Shown here piece by piece: positions 17,849 through 27,840 of a stretch of 64,000 nt of DNA (positions are counted from its first letter, which is position 1; each line of letters starts with the position of its first letter). The notes below the pieces were generated by a model that worked only from the letters and a program-made list of their open reading frames with translations, was not told the origin of the DNA and did not search any database. Position numbers and translations under genes: made by a program. The stretch comes from DATMRS01 sp035566015 (lineage in GTDB: Bacteria; Pseudomonadota; Alphaproteobacteria; Sphingomonadales; Sphingomonadaceae). Location: the NCBI GenBank assembly GCA_035566015.1, contig DATMRS010000006.1, positions 62,001-126,000 on the forward strand, in the 5' to 3' direction.

Positions 17849-19150
17849 ATGATCCCCCGCTATTCGCGGCCCGAGATGGTCGCCATCTGGGCGCCCGAGA
17901 CGAAGTTTCGCATCTGGTTCGAGATCGAGGCGCACGCCACCGACGCGCTCGCCGATCTCGGCGTGGTGCCGAAGGAGGCCGCGCGCGCTATCTGGGAAAA
18001 GGGCGCGTTCGAGGTAGACCGGATCGACGCGATCGAGGCCGAGGTGAAGCATGACGTGATCGCCTTCCTCACCAATGTGGCGGAGCATGTCGGCGAGCCG
18101 GCGCGCTTCATGCACCAGGGCATGACGTCCAGCGACGTGCTCGACACCTGCCTCGCCGTTCAACTCGCGCGCGCCACCGACATCCTGCTCGCCGATCTCG
18201 ACCGGCTGCTGGAGGTCATCAAGCGCCGCGCCTATGAGCATAAGCTAACCCCCACGATCGGCCGCAGCCACGGCATCCATGCCGAGCCGGTGACGTTCGG
18301 GCTCAAGCTCGCCCAGGCCTATGCCGAGTTCGATCGCAACCGCGCCCGCCTCAAGGCCGCGCGCGCCGATATCGCCACTTGCGCGATTTCGGGCGCGGTC
18401 GGGACCTTCGCCAATATCGATCCGCGCGTCGAGGCGCATGTCGCGGAGAAGATGGGGCTTTCGGTCGAGCCTGTGTCGACTCAGGTGATCCCGCGTGATC
18501 GCCATGCGATGTATTTCGCGACGCTGGGCGTGATCGCCTCGTCGATCGAGCGGCTGGCGACCGAGGTGCGCCATCTGCAACGCACCGAGGTGCTGGAGGC
18601 GGAGGAATATTTCTCGCCAGGGCAGAAAGGCTCGTCGGCGATGCCGCACAAACGCAATCCGGTGCTCACCGAAAATCTCACCGGTCTTGCGCGGATGGTG
18701 CGCGGCTATGTGACGCCGGCGCTGGAGAATGTCGCGCTCTGGCACGAGCGCGATATCAGCCATTCGTCGGTCGAGCGCTATATCGGTCCCGATGCCACCA
18801 TCACGCTCGATTTCGCGCTCGCGCGCCTCACCGGCGTTGTCGACAAGCTCGTCGTCTACCCGGAGCGGATGCAGAAGAATCTCGATCGGATGGGCGGCCT
18901 CGTCCATTCGCAGCGCGTGCTGCTGGCGCTGACGCAGGCGGGTATCAGCCGCGAGGATGCCTATCGCCTCGTTCAGAAGAACGCGATGAAGGTCTGGGAG
19001 TCCGACGGGCAGCTCTCGCTGCTCGAACTGCTCAAGGCCGATCCGCAGGTGAGCGCCGCGATTCCCCCCGCCACGCTCGAGGAGAAGTTCGACCTCGGCT
19101 ACCACCTCAAGCAGGTCGATACGATCTTCGCCCGCGTCTTCGGTGAATGA
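17849..19150 (+). CDS. purB: Adenylosuccinate lyase
   Basis: A 433-residue fumarase/aspartase superfamily enzyme. It acts twice in purine synthesis, on SAICAR and on adenylosuccinate. The signature loop GSSAMPHKRNP is intact, the catalytic His is in TIGRSHGIHAEPVT, and the substrate-binding QGMTSSDVLDT is present. It is a single gene with no purine operon partners nearby. A hairpin follows the stop codon. Confidence 0.96.
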   Translation: MIPRYSRPEMVAIWAPETKFRIWFEIEAHATDALADLGVVPKEAARAIWEKGAFEVDRIDAIEAEVKHDVIAFLTNVAEHVGEPARFMHQGMTSSDVLDTCLAVQLARATDILLADLDRLLEVIKRRAYEHKLTPTIGRSHGIHAEPVTFGLKLAQAYAEFDRNRARLKAARADIATCAISGAVGTFANIDPRVEAHVAEKMGLSVEPVSTQVIPRDRHAMYFATLGVIASSIERLATEVRHLQRTEVLEAEEYFSPGQKGSSAMPHKRNPVLTENLTGLARMVRGYVTPALENVALWHERDISHSSVERYIGPDATITLDFALARLTGVVDKLVVYPERMQKNLDRMGGLVHSQRVLLALTQAGISREDAYRLVQKNAMKVWESDGQLSLLELLKADPQVSAAIPPATLEEKFDLGYHLKQVDTIFARVFGE

Positions 19151-19158
19151 GGCTGTTC

Positions 19159-19181
19159 GCGGTTGCAAAAACTGCAACCGC
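19159..19181. other. Hairpin after purB
   Basis: A perfect 9-bp stem GCGGTTGCA / TGCAACCGC around a 5-nt loop, 9 bp after the purB stop. No T-run follows, so it is not a canonical intrinsic terminator; it may protect the purB mRNA 3' end. Confidence 0.55.
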
Positions 19182-19279
19182 GTCGGCGCGTATTAAAATT
19201 GCGATGGCCTGAAATATCCTTATCTATGCTGCAACGCACAACGGAAGGGCCGGGGTGCGGGGCGAATGGGAGACAGGAT

Positions 19280-19357
19280 ATGCGTATTTTTGGAGCCAGC
19301 GTGATGCTCGCGCTTGTAACTCAGGCATTCGCGGTGGGCGCGCTCTTTGCCCTCTAA
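19280..19357 (+). CDS. Putative 25-residue hydrophobic peptide
   Basis: A very short frame: MRIFGASVMLALVTQAFAVG followed by ALFAL and TAA. It could form one membrane helix. The upstream GGGAGACAGG is a usable ribosome binding site about 6-9 bp from the ATG, and a strong terminator begins 24 bp after its stop. A weak promoter-like pair TTGCGA-16 bp-TATCTA lies about 70 bp upstream. The unit promoter-ORF-terminator could alternatively be a small RNA with a chance ORF. I know no family for it. Confidence 0.45.
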   Translation: MRIFGASVMLALVTQAFAVGALFAL

Positions 19358-19380
19358 GGCCGGGAGGCCCCATCCGAAAC

Positions 19381-19413
19381 GCCCCGCCGGGCAGGAGCCC
19401 GGCGGGGCTTTTT
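19381..19413 (+). terminator. Strong Rho-independent terminator
   Basis: A perfect 12-bp GC stem (GCCCCGCCGGGC / GCCCGGCGGGGC) with an AGGA tetraloop, followed by TTTTTATT on the plus strand. It ends the short transcript carrying the 25-codon ORF and possibly purB read-through. It has no T-run in the minus orientation. Confidence 0.92.
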
Positions 19414-19567
19414 ATTGCACTGCATTCTGACGATGCTGCATCGCACACGCCTGAAGGCCAGGCGTTTGGCAGAAGCGGCGTGTTCCTCTTCCAAAGCAGA
19501 CAGAGAAAAGACGCAAGGCACCTGCTCGCACAGGCATAAGAGCGGTTAGCGGCTCCAGCAGTCCGTT
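19414..19567. other. Intergenic stretch between terminator and dnaJ 3' end
   Basis: About 150 bp with no supported gene or RNA. It lies downstream of dnaJ on the minus strand, and no clear intrinsic terminator for dnaJ was found in it. Confidence 0.5.
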
Positions 19568-20677
19568 CTATTCGGTGCCGGTCCACATGCCGCGAAGCCG
19601 CGAGAAGATACCGCTCGCTTCGGCATTCTCGTCACCGGTTTCGGTCGTGCGATATTCTTCGAGCAATTCGCGCTGACGCGGCGTCAGGCGCGTGGGCGTT
19701 TCCACATCGATCTGGAGGATCAGGTCGCCCGCGCCACGCCCGTTGAGCACCGGCATGCCCGCGCCGCGCTGGCGTATCTGCTTGCCCGACTGGATGCCTG
19801 CCGGGATCTTGATCGTGTGCACCGTCTCGTCGAGCCCAGGCACGTCGACCGCCCCGCCCAGTGCCGCCGTGGTGAAGCTGACCGGGCAGCGCGCGAAAAG
19901 CGTCGTACCCTCGCGCTGGAAGATTGCGTGCCGTGCAAGGTGAAGGAAAATATAGAGGTCGCCGGGCGGCGCGCCGCGCGGTCCAGCCTCACCCTCACCG
20001 CTCAGGCGGATGCGCGTGCCTTCATCGACGCCGGGGGGTACATTGACCGCAAGCGTCTTCTCGCGGTCCACCCGCCCTTCGCCTCGGCATTGGCCGCATG
20101 GCTCGGCAATCACCTGCCCCGCGCCATGGCAGCTCGGGCAGGTGCGTTCGACGACGAAGAAGCCCTGCTGCGTGCGAACCTTGCCATGGCCATGGCAGGT
20201 GGGGCATCCCTTGGCGGCGGTGCCGGGCTTGGCGCCCGTGCCGTTGCAGACGTCGCATTCGGCGGCAACGTCGATCGTGATTTCGGCGGTCTTGCCGTGG
20301 AACGCTTCCTCCAGCGTGATTTCCATGTCGTAGCGCAGGTCCGCCCCGCGCCGCGCCTGGCGCTGTCCGCCGCGGCCGCCCATGAATTCGCCGAAGATAT
20401 TCTCGAAGATGTCGGAAAAGCCTTCGAAACCCTGCGGCCCCGCGCCGCCGCCATTCTGGAAGGCGGCCTTGCCGTAGCGATCGTAAGCCGCCCGCTTCTG
20501 CGGGTCCTTCAGGCAATCATAAGCTTCGCTGATCGCCTTGAAGCGTGCTTCGGCCTCCTTCGATCCCGGATTGCGATCGGGATGGAATTGCATCGCGAGA
20601 CGGCGATAGGAGGTCTTGATCGTCTTGTCGTCGGCGGTGCGCTCGACTTCGAGAAGGTCGTAATATTCAGTATCCAT
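19568..20677 (-). CDS. dnaJ: Chaperone protein DnaJ
   Basis: A 369-residue type I Hsp40, the co-chaperone that stimulates DnaK ATPase and delivers clients. The J domain (residues 1-70) has the HPD tripeptide in FHPDRN. A Gly/Phe-rich linker, four zinc-binding CxxCxGxG repeats (CDVCNGTG, CPTCHGHG, CPSCHGAG, CGQCRGEG) and the C-terminal client-binding domains follow. It lies 93 bp downstream of dnaK on the same strand, so it probably shares the heat-shock transcript. Confidence 0.97.
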   Translation of the reverse strand: MDTEYYDLLEVERTADDKTIKTSYRRLAMQFHPDRNPGSKEAEARFKAISEAYDCLKDPQKRAAYDRYGKAAFQNGGGAGPQGFEGFSDIFENIFGEFMGGRGGQRQARRGADLRYDMEITLEEAFHGKTAEITIDVAAECDVCNGTGAKPGTAAKGCPTCHGHGKVRTQQGFFVVERTCPSCHGAGQVIAEPCGQCRGEGRVDREKTLAVNVPPGVDEGTRIRLSGEGEAGPRGAPPGDLYIFLHLARHAIFQREGTTLFARCPVSFTTAALGGAVDVPGLDETVHTIKIPAGIQSGKQIRQRGAGMPVLNGRGAGDLILQIDVETPTRLTPRQRELLEEYRTTETGDENAEASGIFSRLRGMWTGTE

Positions 20678-20770
20678 GAAGCCCCCCGGCTGCCGTCCCG
20701 CTCCCGCCGCCCCTCGTCATCCCGGCACGGATAGCCGGCATGCGATGAGGGCGGCGGGTGACGCCACCGA

Positions 20771-22684
<1,914 letters not shown>

Positions 22685-22779
22685 AAAAATTGTCCTTCAT
22701 TCCCCTGGATAGAGGCAGACCCGCCACGCCCCCCTTGCACACGAAGCAAAGGCTTGTCGGGACAGCGTTTAGAGGCGCG

Positions 22780-22807
22780 ATATAGGGGACCTTTCGCTTG
22801 CTGCAAG
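22780..22807 (-). promoter_or_regulatory. Sigma-32 (RpoH)-type heat-shock promoter for dnaKJ
   Basis: On the minus strand CTTGCAG, a 12-bp spacer, then CCCCTATAT. This agrees well with the RpoH pattern CTTGAAA-N(11-16)-CCCCATNT. It would start transcription near 22773, leaving a leader of about 90 nt before the dnaK ATG. Confidence 0.7.
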
Positions 22808-22866
22808 ACGCGCCGGCGCTCTATGAGCAACGGATTGTCGCAGCTGGAACAGATAGGGAGTTGTCG

Positions 22867-23322
22867 ATGCGCCGCGCGGCCCTGATCCTTTTCGCCGCTC
22901 TGGGCGCGGCTTCGTGCCACCCCCGCCAGCCGGCCGAGCTTGCCGTGCGCGATGCCTGGGTGCGCCTGCCCGCCGTCCCCGGCAATCCGGCCGCCGCTTA
23001 TTTCACGGTGAAAGGCGGCCCCGTGGCGGACCAGCTCGTCAGCGTCGACAGCAGCAAGGCCGAGCGTATCGAACTGCACGAAAGCAAGATGACCGACGGC
23101 AAGATGTCGATGCGTCCGCTCGATCGCGTGGAGGTGCCGGCCGGCGGCACTCTGGTCTTCGCGCCGGGCGCCAACCATGCGATGGTGTTCGGCGTCGATC
23201 CTTCGGTGCAACCCAACGGCACCTTGCCGCTGACGCTTCATTTCGCCAGCGGCAAGGCCCTGACCGCAGATGCGCACGCCGTCTCGGCGGGCGATGCCGC
23301 GCCCGTGCCGCATGACCATTGA
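22867..23322 (+). CDS. Copper chaperone PCu(A)C family lipoprotein
   Basis: A 151-residue periplasmic copper chaperone (DUF461). The N-terminus is a signal with a plausible lipobox (GAASC, Cys17). The copper site pattern H-x10-M-x21-H-x-M is visible as ELHESK..., KMSMRPLD and GANHAMVF. Such proteins deliver Cu(I) to cytochrome oxidase assembly. The ATG was chosen because GGGAG lies 6-8 bp upstream and the signal peptide starts there. A HDH tail at the C-terminus may add a metal site. It is divergent from dnaK and 12 bp before the next gene. Confidence 0.88.
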   Translation: MRRAALILFAALGAASCHPRQPAELAVRDAWVRLPAVPGNPAAAYFTVKGGPVADQLVSVDSSKAERIELHESKMTDGKMSMRPLDRVEVPAGGTLVFAPGANHAMVFGVDPSVQPNGTLPLTLHFASGKALTADAHAVSAGDAAPVPHDH

Positions 23323-23334
23323 TCCGCCACCGCG

Positions 23335-23811
23335 ATGGCGCGCGAAGGGGAAAGCCGCCCGCTGACACCCGGCGAGGTCGCGCTCGCCGCCTCGATGTTC
23401 GGCGACGCGATCGATTATGCGCGCGTTCGCGTCCATCGGCGCGCCTGGTTCCCCTTCCAGCCGCGCCTCGTGACGATGGCGCCCGACGGCGATCTCTGGT
23501 TCCATCCCGACAGCCCGCACTGGCGGCCAGACTTCGCCTCCGCCAGCCTCGACCTCCAGGGGCATTTCATCCACGAGATGACGCATGTCTCGCAGGCGGC
23601 GCATGGCGGGCGCTGGTGGCTGCCGCTGATGCGCCATCCCTTCTGCCGCTATGACTATACTCTTATCCCGGGCAAGCCGTTCGGCCGCTACGGCATAGAG
23701 CAGCAGGCCGAGATCGTGCGTCACGCCTTCCTGCTCCGGCAGGGCGTCGCGCTGCCGGGCCGCGCGCCCCTCGCCGCCTATGACGCGCTTCTGCCCTTTG
23801 GCGACGCCTGA
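23335..23811 (+). CDS. Vgr-related HExxH-motif protein
   Basis: A 158-residue soluble protein often annotated 'vgr related protein' in sphingomonads. It has an HExxH metal-binding motif (HEMTH, residues 80-84) in a conserved FIHEMTHVSQAAHGG context and an N-terminal LTPGEVALAASMFGDAIDY segment. No signal peptide or membrane helix is seen. A zinc-dependent peptidase-like activity is possible, but no function is established. It follows the copper chaperone by 12 bp and is probably in its operon. Confidence 0.7.
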   Translation: MAREGESRPLTPGEVALAASMFGDAIDYARVRVHRRAWFPFQPRLVTMAPDGDLWFHPDSPHWRPDFASASLDLQGHFIHEMTHVSQAAHGGRWWLPLMRHPFCRYDYTLIPGKPFGRYGIEQQAEIVRHAFLLRQGVALPGRAPLAAYDALLPFGDA

Positions 23812-23815
23812 GCGC

Positions 23816-24379
23816 TCATCCTTTTGCTGCCTCGCTTTCCCGCTTCGCCTCTTCCAGTTGCTGATCGGAAAGGATGCGAACATCCGGGTCGGCGGCGCCG
23901 CGATCGGCGGGCGTGAAGCGCAGCTTCTCCATATAGGGTGTCGGCTTCTTGCGCCGGTAATCGGCGAATTCCCTGGCATAATAATCCCGCGCCTGCTGCA
24001 CCGATTTTCGCCCCTCGACGATGTCGTGCATCAGGTTGAGCGCAAGGAAGTTCGCCTGCTCGTCATGGCAGCGTGCCGAGACTTCACCCGCCGTCCGCTC
24101 GGCAATGACGCTGCCGTCGAACTGGGCGAGCGCGGCGAACTTTTCGGGCGGCACATGATAGTCGATCACCGACTCGACGGCATCGATATGCGGGGCTGGG
24201 AAATTGTGCTGATAATAAGTCCGGGTGGCCACGATTCGCTTCCACGGCCCGGGCTTGTGCCACAGCAAGCGGGTGTCGGTCGCCTCATCGGGCTCGCCAT
24301 ATTTGTCGATGACGAGCTGGGCCGCTTCCTTCGATTCCGGCGGCCAGGCGGCGATGCGTTTCGATCCTTCTCCCGTCAC
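23816..24379 (-). CDS. Conserved hypothetical protein (187 residues)
   Basis: I do not recognise a named family. The protein is soluble, rich in charged residues, with motifs IAAWPPESKEAAQLVIDKYG, WKRIVATRTYYQHNFPAPH and EQANFLALNLMHDIVEGRKS. It has the look of a stand-alone single-domain protein without signal or membrane segment. The GTG start is supported by AGGAG about 7 bp upstream; a longer frame to 24802 crosses the divergent gene and is not credible. Its stop lies 4 bp from that of the vgr-related gene, convergent. Confidence 0.7.
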   Translation of the reverse strand: MTGEGSKRIAAWPPESKEAAQLVIDKYGEPDEATDTRLLWHKPGPWKRIVATRTYYQHNFPAPHIDAVESVIDYHVPPEKFAALAQFDGSVIAERTAGEVSARCHDEQANFLALNLMHDIVEGRKSVQQARDYYAREFADYRRKKPTPYMEKLRFTPADRGAADPDVRILSDQQLEEAKRESEAAKG

Positions 24380-24496
24380 GGAACGTCTCCTTTCACGCCA
24401 AAAAAAGGAACGCGCATCGGATGGAAAGGAGCCGACGGAGTTCCGACGCTCCAACGCATCTTGCAATTCGTTCATTCTCTGTTCACAGGATCGGGC

Positions 24497-24724
24497 ATGA
24501 GACAGGACCAACTTCTCCACGAGGTCGCCGCCGTCTTGCAGCGCGTGCCCCAATGGGCCCGCATCGACATGGCCTCCCCCGATGCCCTCCTGCGCGCGCG
24601 GGCGGAGGACACGCTGGCCGCAATGATCGTCGCTGCGCTGACCGAAAGCAGCGAATGGATCGCCGATCGCCGGGCCTATCCGCCGCCGCCCTTCGATCAT
24701 CCTTCGCTGCCGCTGGAAGGATAG
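24497..24724 (+). CDS. Small conserved hypothetical protein (DUF6771-like)
   Basis: A 75-residue protein with a helical core VLQRVPQWARIDMASPDALL...AEDTLAAMIVAAL. The pattern resembles small sphingomonad proteins grouped as DUF6771, from memory and not verified. Function unknown. It lies 4 bp before argE and is probably co-transcribed with it; the divergent unknown gene starts 117 bp away. Confidence 0.6.
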   Translation: MRQDQLLHEVAAVLQRVPQWARIDMASPDALLRARAEDTLAAMIVAALTESSEWIADRRAYPPPPFDHPSLPLEG

Positions 24725-24728
24725 AGCC

Positions 24729-25889
24729 ATGCAGCCGGCGGCCGAAACGCTCGATCTTCTCGCCCGGCTGATCGCTTTCGATACGGTATCGGCGCGCAGC
24801 AACCGCGCGCTGATCGATCATGCCGCCTCCTTATTGGAAGATCATGGCATCGCGGCGCAGGTCCTCCCCTCGCCCGACGGGGAGAAAGCGAGCCTGTGGG
24901 CGACGATCGGCCCGGCCGTCGACGGCGGCGTCGTGCTGTCCGGCCATAGCGACGTCGTGCCGGTCGAGGGGCAGAGCTGGGCCAGCGATCCTTTCCGCAT
25001 GGAGGTGCGCGACGGCCGCGCTTATGGGCGCGGCACGGCGGATATGAAGGGCTTCATTGCCTGCGTGCTGGCGGCCGCACCGCGCTTCCGCGACGCTGGC
25101 CTGCAGCGCCCCATTCACATCGCGCTCACCTATGACGAGGAGGTGGGATGCGTCGGCGCGCCCCGGCTGCTCGACTGGCTCGCCGTCCAGTCGCCCGTCC
25201 CCGCGATCGCGCTGGTCGGCGAGCCTACCAGCATGCGCGTCGTCAACGCGCACAAGGGCATATTGGTCGCCCGCACCGAAATTCAGGGCGTCGAGGCGCA
25301 CTCCAGCCTTGCCCATCTCGGCATCAGCGCAATCACCCTCGCCGCCCGTGCGATCGCCCTGCTCGAAACGATGGAGGCCGAAACCGCGGCTGCCGTGCGC
25401 GACGATCGTTTCGAACCGTCGCGCGCCACGCTTTCCGTCAATCGCATGGCGGGCGGCACCGCCGTCAATATCCTTGCCGGCCAGGCCTGGTTCGAATGGG
25501 ACATACGATCGATCCCCGGCGTCGATGCCGCCGCGCTGCTGCGCCAGTTCGAGGCGCGTCTGGAAGACGAGATCATCGTACCGGCGCGGCGCGCCCATCC
25601 CGGCGTCGCCGCACGCACGCGGGTGATGGCCGACGCCCCCGCCCTCGCCGCCGAAGCGGACGGCACGGCCGAGGCGCTCGCCACCCGCCTCCTCGGCGCC
25701 AATCAGGCACAGGCCGTGCCCTATGCCGCCGAAGCCGGCCACTATCAACGCGCCGGCCTCTCCGCCGCGATTGTCGGCCCCGGCTCGATCGAGCAGGCGC
25801 ACAAGGCCGACGAATTCGTCGCCCTCGACCAGCTCGCCGCCTGCGAGACATTCTTGGAGAGACTCGCAGCGGCGCTGTCAGCGGCCTAG
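24729..25889 (+). CDS. argE: Acetylornithine deacetylase
   Basis: A 386-residue M20 family metallo-hydrolase that releases ornithine from N-acetylornithine in arginine synthesis. The dinuclear zinc site is marked by SGHSDVVPV, GRGTADMKG, the catalytic YDEEVGC and the dimerisation domain HSSLAHLGISAI. The C-terminal GSIEQAHKADEFV gives the last histidine ligand. ArgE is favoured over DapE by length and by the EVGCVGAP and GEPTSM motifs. A short palindromic repeat follows. Confidence 0.9.
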   Translation: MQPAAETLDLLARLIAFDTVSARSNRALIDHAASLLEDHGIAAQVLPSPDGEKASLWATIGPAVDGGVVLSGHSDVVPVEGQSWASDPFRMEVRDGRAYGRGTADMKGFIACVLAAAPRFRDAGLQRPIHIALTYDEEVGCVGAPRLLDWLAVQSPVPAIALVGEPTSMRVVNAHKGILVARTEIQGVEAHSSLAHLGISAITLAARAIALLETMEAETAAAVRDDRFEPSRATLSVNRMAGGTAVNILAGQAWFEWDIRSIPGVDAAALLRQFEARLEDEIIVPARRAHPGVAARTRVMADAPALAAEADGTAEALATRLLGANQAQAVPYAAEAGHYQRAGLSAAIVGPGSIEQAHKADEFVALDQLAACETFLERLAAALSAA

Positions 25890-25918
25890 GCTGTTGTCGG
25901 GCCTACACCCATTCCGTC

Positions 25919-25938
25919 ATTCCGGCGAAAGCCGGAAT
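25919..25938. repeat. 20-bp palindromic repeat, copy 1
   Basis: ATTCCGGCGAAAGCCGGAAT, an 8-bp stem with a 4-nt loop, in the argE-AcnX intergenic space. An identical copy lies at 34396-34415. The sequence type is widespread in alphaproteobacterial intergenic DNA. The two copies flank the 26.0-34.2 kb cluster. Confidence 0.75.
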
Positions 25939-26042
25939 CCATGGACGGCGAGCCGATCCATAACAAAATGAACCGAGCCCATGGCCCCGGCTTCCGCCAG
26001 AGTGACGGCGAGTGGAATCAATCCGTTCGCACCCACACGCCT

Positions 26043-26483
26043 CTAAACCCGCCTCTTCCATATCTCCACGACAGCGCGATCGCCGTCGACGCGGACGCGA
26101 TCGCCCGTTTCGATCAGGTCGAGCGGATCGCGGTCGAGTTCGGTAAGCGTCGGAATACGCATCACCACCGCGCCCAGCGCCGCCTTCGTCGTCATGATAT
26201 TGAACAGCATCGCCGCTGGCGCCATGCCTGCCAACCTCGCCGTGTGGAACATCCCCGACCAGCCTGACGATCCCTTGGCGCCGGGAAAGACGAGTATCTT
26301 GCCCGCGAAGCTCTGCCCTTTCAGTTCGTGGCGGCTCTCGATGATCGTGCCGGTCATCGGATTGATGCCGCCCCAGCCCGAAATCGTCTCGCGCGTCACC
26401 AGCGCCTCGCCCTCGGCCACGCCGCCCACCACCTTGCGGCCGGTCAGCACGACGTCGGGCTTCTCCATCGTCGCGGCGATCAT
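26043..26483 (-). CDS. Aconitase X swivel-domain (small) subunit
   Basis: A 146-residue swivel-domain subunit of an aconitase X-type hydro-lyase. The active-site loop is the FPGAKGSSGWS segment, where this superfamily places its catalytic serine, and VGGVAEGEALVTRETISGWG forms the N-terminal strand pair. It works with the large subunit encoded just upstream, which it overlaps by 4 bp. The ATG at 26483 was chosen; the frame extends further but only antisense to the large subunit. Characterised relatives dehydrate cis-3-hydroxy-L-proline or phosphomevalonate; the substrate here is unknown. Confidence 0.85.
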   Translation of the reverse strand: MIAATMEKPDVVLTGRKVVGGVAEGEALVTRETISGWGGINPMTGTIIESRHELKGQSFAGKILVFPGAKGSSGWSGMFHTARLAGMAPAAMLFNIMTTKAALGAVVMRIPTLTELDRDPLDLIETGDRVRVDGDRAVVEIWKRRV

Positions 26484-27769
26484 GACAATTGCCCCCGCCA
26501 GATGCCGGTACAGGCTGCGTCGACGCATTCCTCGGTCGTGCCGTACCAGCCCTCGATCCCCATGATCGCCGGCAGATAATGGACCTGCTTGGCGCTGTCG
26601 AAGGCCGCCACCTTCGTGCCCTTCGGCACCGCCTGGCTGATCGCCGAGCAGGTATCGGTCATCAGGAAGGCGCCCGCGTCGCGCAGGGTCTTCGTATAGC
26701 CGTTGGCGTCCGCCGTCGTCTTCACCGCGCGGCTGGTGAACACCCACAGCGCCGCATTGGGCGAAACCTTGCGCCCCTCGATCAGGCGCGCGACGTGGGC
26801 GATCTGCTCGATCGAATAATGGGGGCAGCCGAGCATGACATAATCCACCGCCTCGCTCGATCCGACCGCGTTCAGCATCTCGTAGATGCGCTTGCGTTCG
26901 CTTTGGTCATAGACAAACGTCTCGCCGCGCGGCGCGCCGCCGAAGGCGCGCTCGACGCTGGGCGCCTCGGGCGTGATGCCCACCATATGATACATCTCCA
27001 CCCCGCCCGACGAAGCCGCGGCGGCGCCGAAATGTTTGTGACGGATCAGGCTGGGCTTCGCGACGGCGCCGTCGATCACCGGGATCGTGTCCTGCACCGC
27101 GTCGCCCACATAATAGCCGAGCATGCCCCAGTCGAACACGTCGTCGACGGGCACGCGTACCTCCACCTTATGCTGGCCCAGGCGGAAATCGTCGCGGTGG
27201 AAGCCCCAATCGGGGATGCGCTTCGCCAGCATCGCTGCGCTGGTCGACTCCCGCCCCTCACAATTCGTCCGCCCGCCGATCACCGAATTGCAGAAGACGA
27301 CGGCGGAGCTTTCCATCCACGCGCAATGCTCGCCCATCACCGGCACGTTACCGGCGATATAGGGCGTGCAGGTCTTGAGAATCTGGACGCCATGTGCGGC
27401 CGTCTCGCCCTCGTCATAGACGAAATTGGCGTGCGCCTCTTCGCTCATGCCCTGCTCGGCCCACAGGGTCGGATCCATCCCGCCCTGGAGGTGGCATGAA
27501 TAGGCGTTCATGCGCGGCACATCGACCACCTCGTCGGCGTCGAGATCGAAGCGGGAGAAGACCGCGCGATAATCGCCCCCGTCGGCCTCATAATAATTCT
27601 TGATCCAGGGCGTGGAGGAGCCCGGCACACCCGCGACGTTGTTCGTCTCGACGAAACGCTCGGCGCCCAGCGCGTCGGCATAGCGGACGAGAAGTTCCAT
27701 CGCTTTCGCCACCGCGGCTCCCTGCTCGCCGGCGAGCATCGCCTGTTCCTCCTGTGTCAGAGCCACCAT
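26480..27769 (-). CDS. Aconitase X catalytic (large) subunit
   Basis: A 429-residue large subunit of a two-chain aconitase X (AcnX) dehydratase. Conserved features are LKTCTPY (residues 132-138), the NSVIGGRTNCEGRES segment (161-175), MLGCPHYSIEQ (312-322) and TDTCS (371-375). Cysteines in these motifs are the likely iron-sulfur ligands. Length is slightly above the 400 usual for the family. It is the first AcnX gene after the MarR gene in a receptor-oxidoreductase-transporter-regulator series, so a catabolic dehydration step is expected. An operator-like element lies 20 bp upstream. Confidence 0.85.
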   Translation of the reverse strand: MVALTQEEQAMLAGEQGAAVAKAMELLVRYADALGAERFVETNNVAGVPGSSTPWIKNYYEADGGDYRAVFSRFDLDADEVVDVPRMNAYSCHLQGGMDPTLWAEQGMSEEAHANFVYDEGETAAHGVQILKTCTPYIAGNVPVMGEHCAWMESSAVVFCNSVIGGRTNCEGRESTSAAMLAKRIPDWGFHRDDFRLGQHKVEVRVPVDDVFDWGMLGYYVGDAVQDTIPVIDGAVAKPSLIRHKHFGAAAASSGGVEMYHMVGITPEAPSVERAFGGAPRGETFVYDQSERKRIYEMLNAVGSSEAVDYVMLGCPHYSIEQIAHVARLIEGRKVSPNAALWVFTSRAVKTTADANGYTKTLRDAGAFLMTDTCSAISQAVPKGTKVAAFDSAKQVHYLPAIMGIEGWYGTTEECVDAACTGIWRGQLS

Positions 27770-27790
27770 CGAACCTGTCCTCTCGTAAAT

Positions 27791-27809
27791 TCAGTAGGTT
27801 GCTACATAT
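27791..27809 (-). promoter_or_regulatory. Operator-like element before the AcnX genes
   Basis: The plus strand reads TCAGTAGGTTGCTACATAT, containing the inverted pair GTAG-N4-CTAC. It lies 22 bp upstream of the AcnX large-subunit ATG, in the 71-bp gap after the MarR gene. Related elements occur twice before the TonB-dependent receptor. Binding by the cluster MarR protein is inference. Confidence 0.5.
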
Positions 27810-27840
27810 CGGAACGGAATCCGGCGGGAATGCGGCGTCC

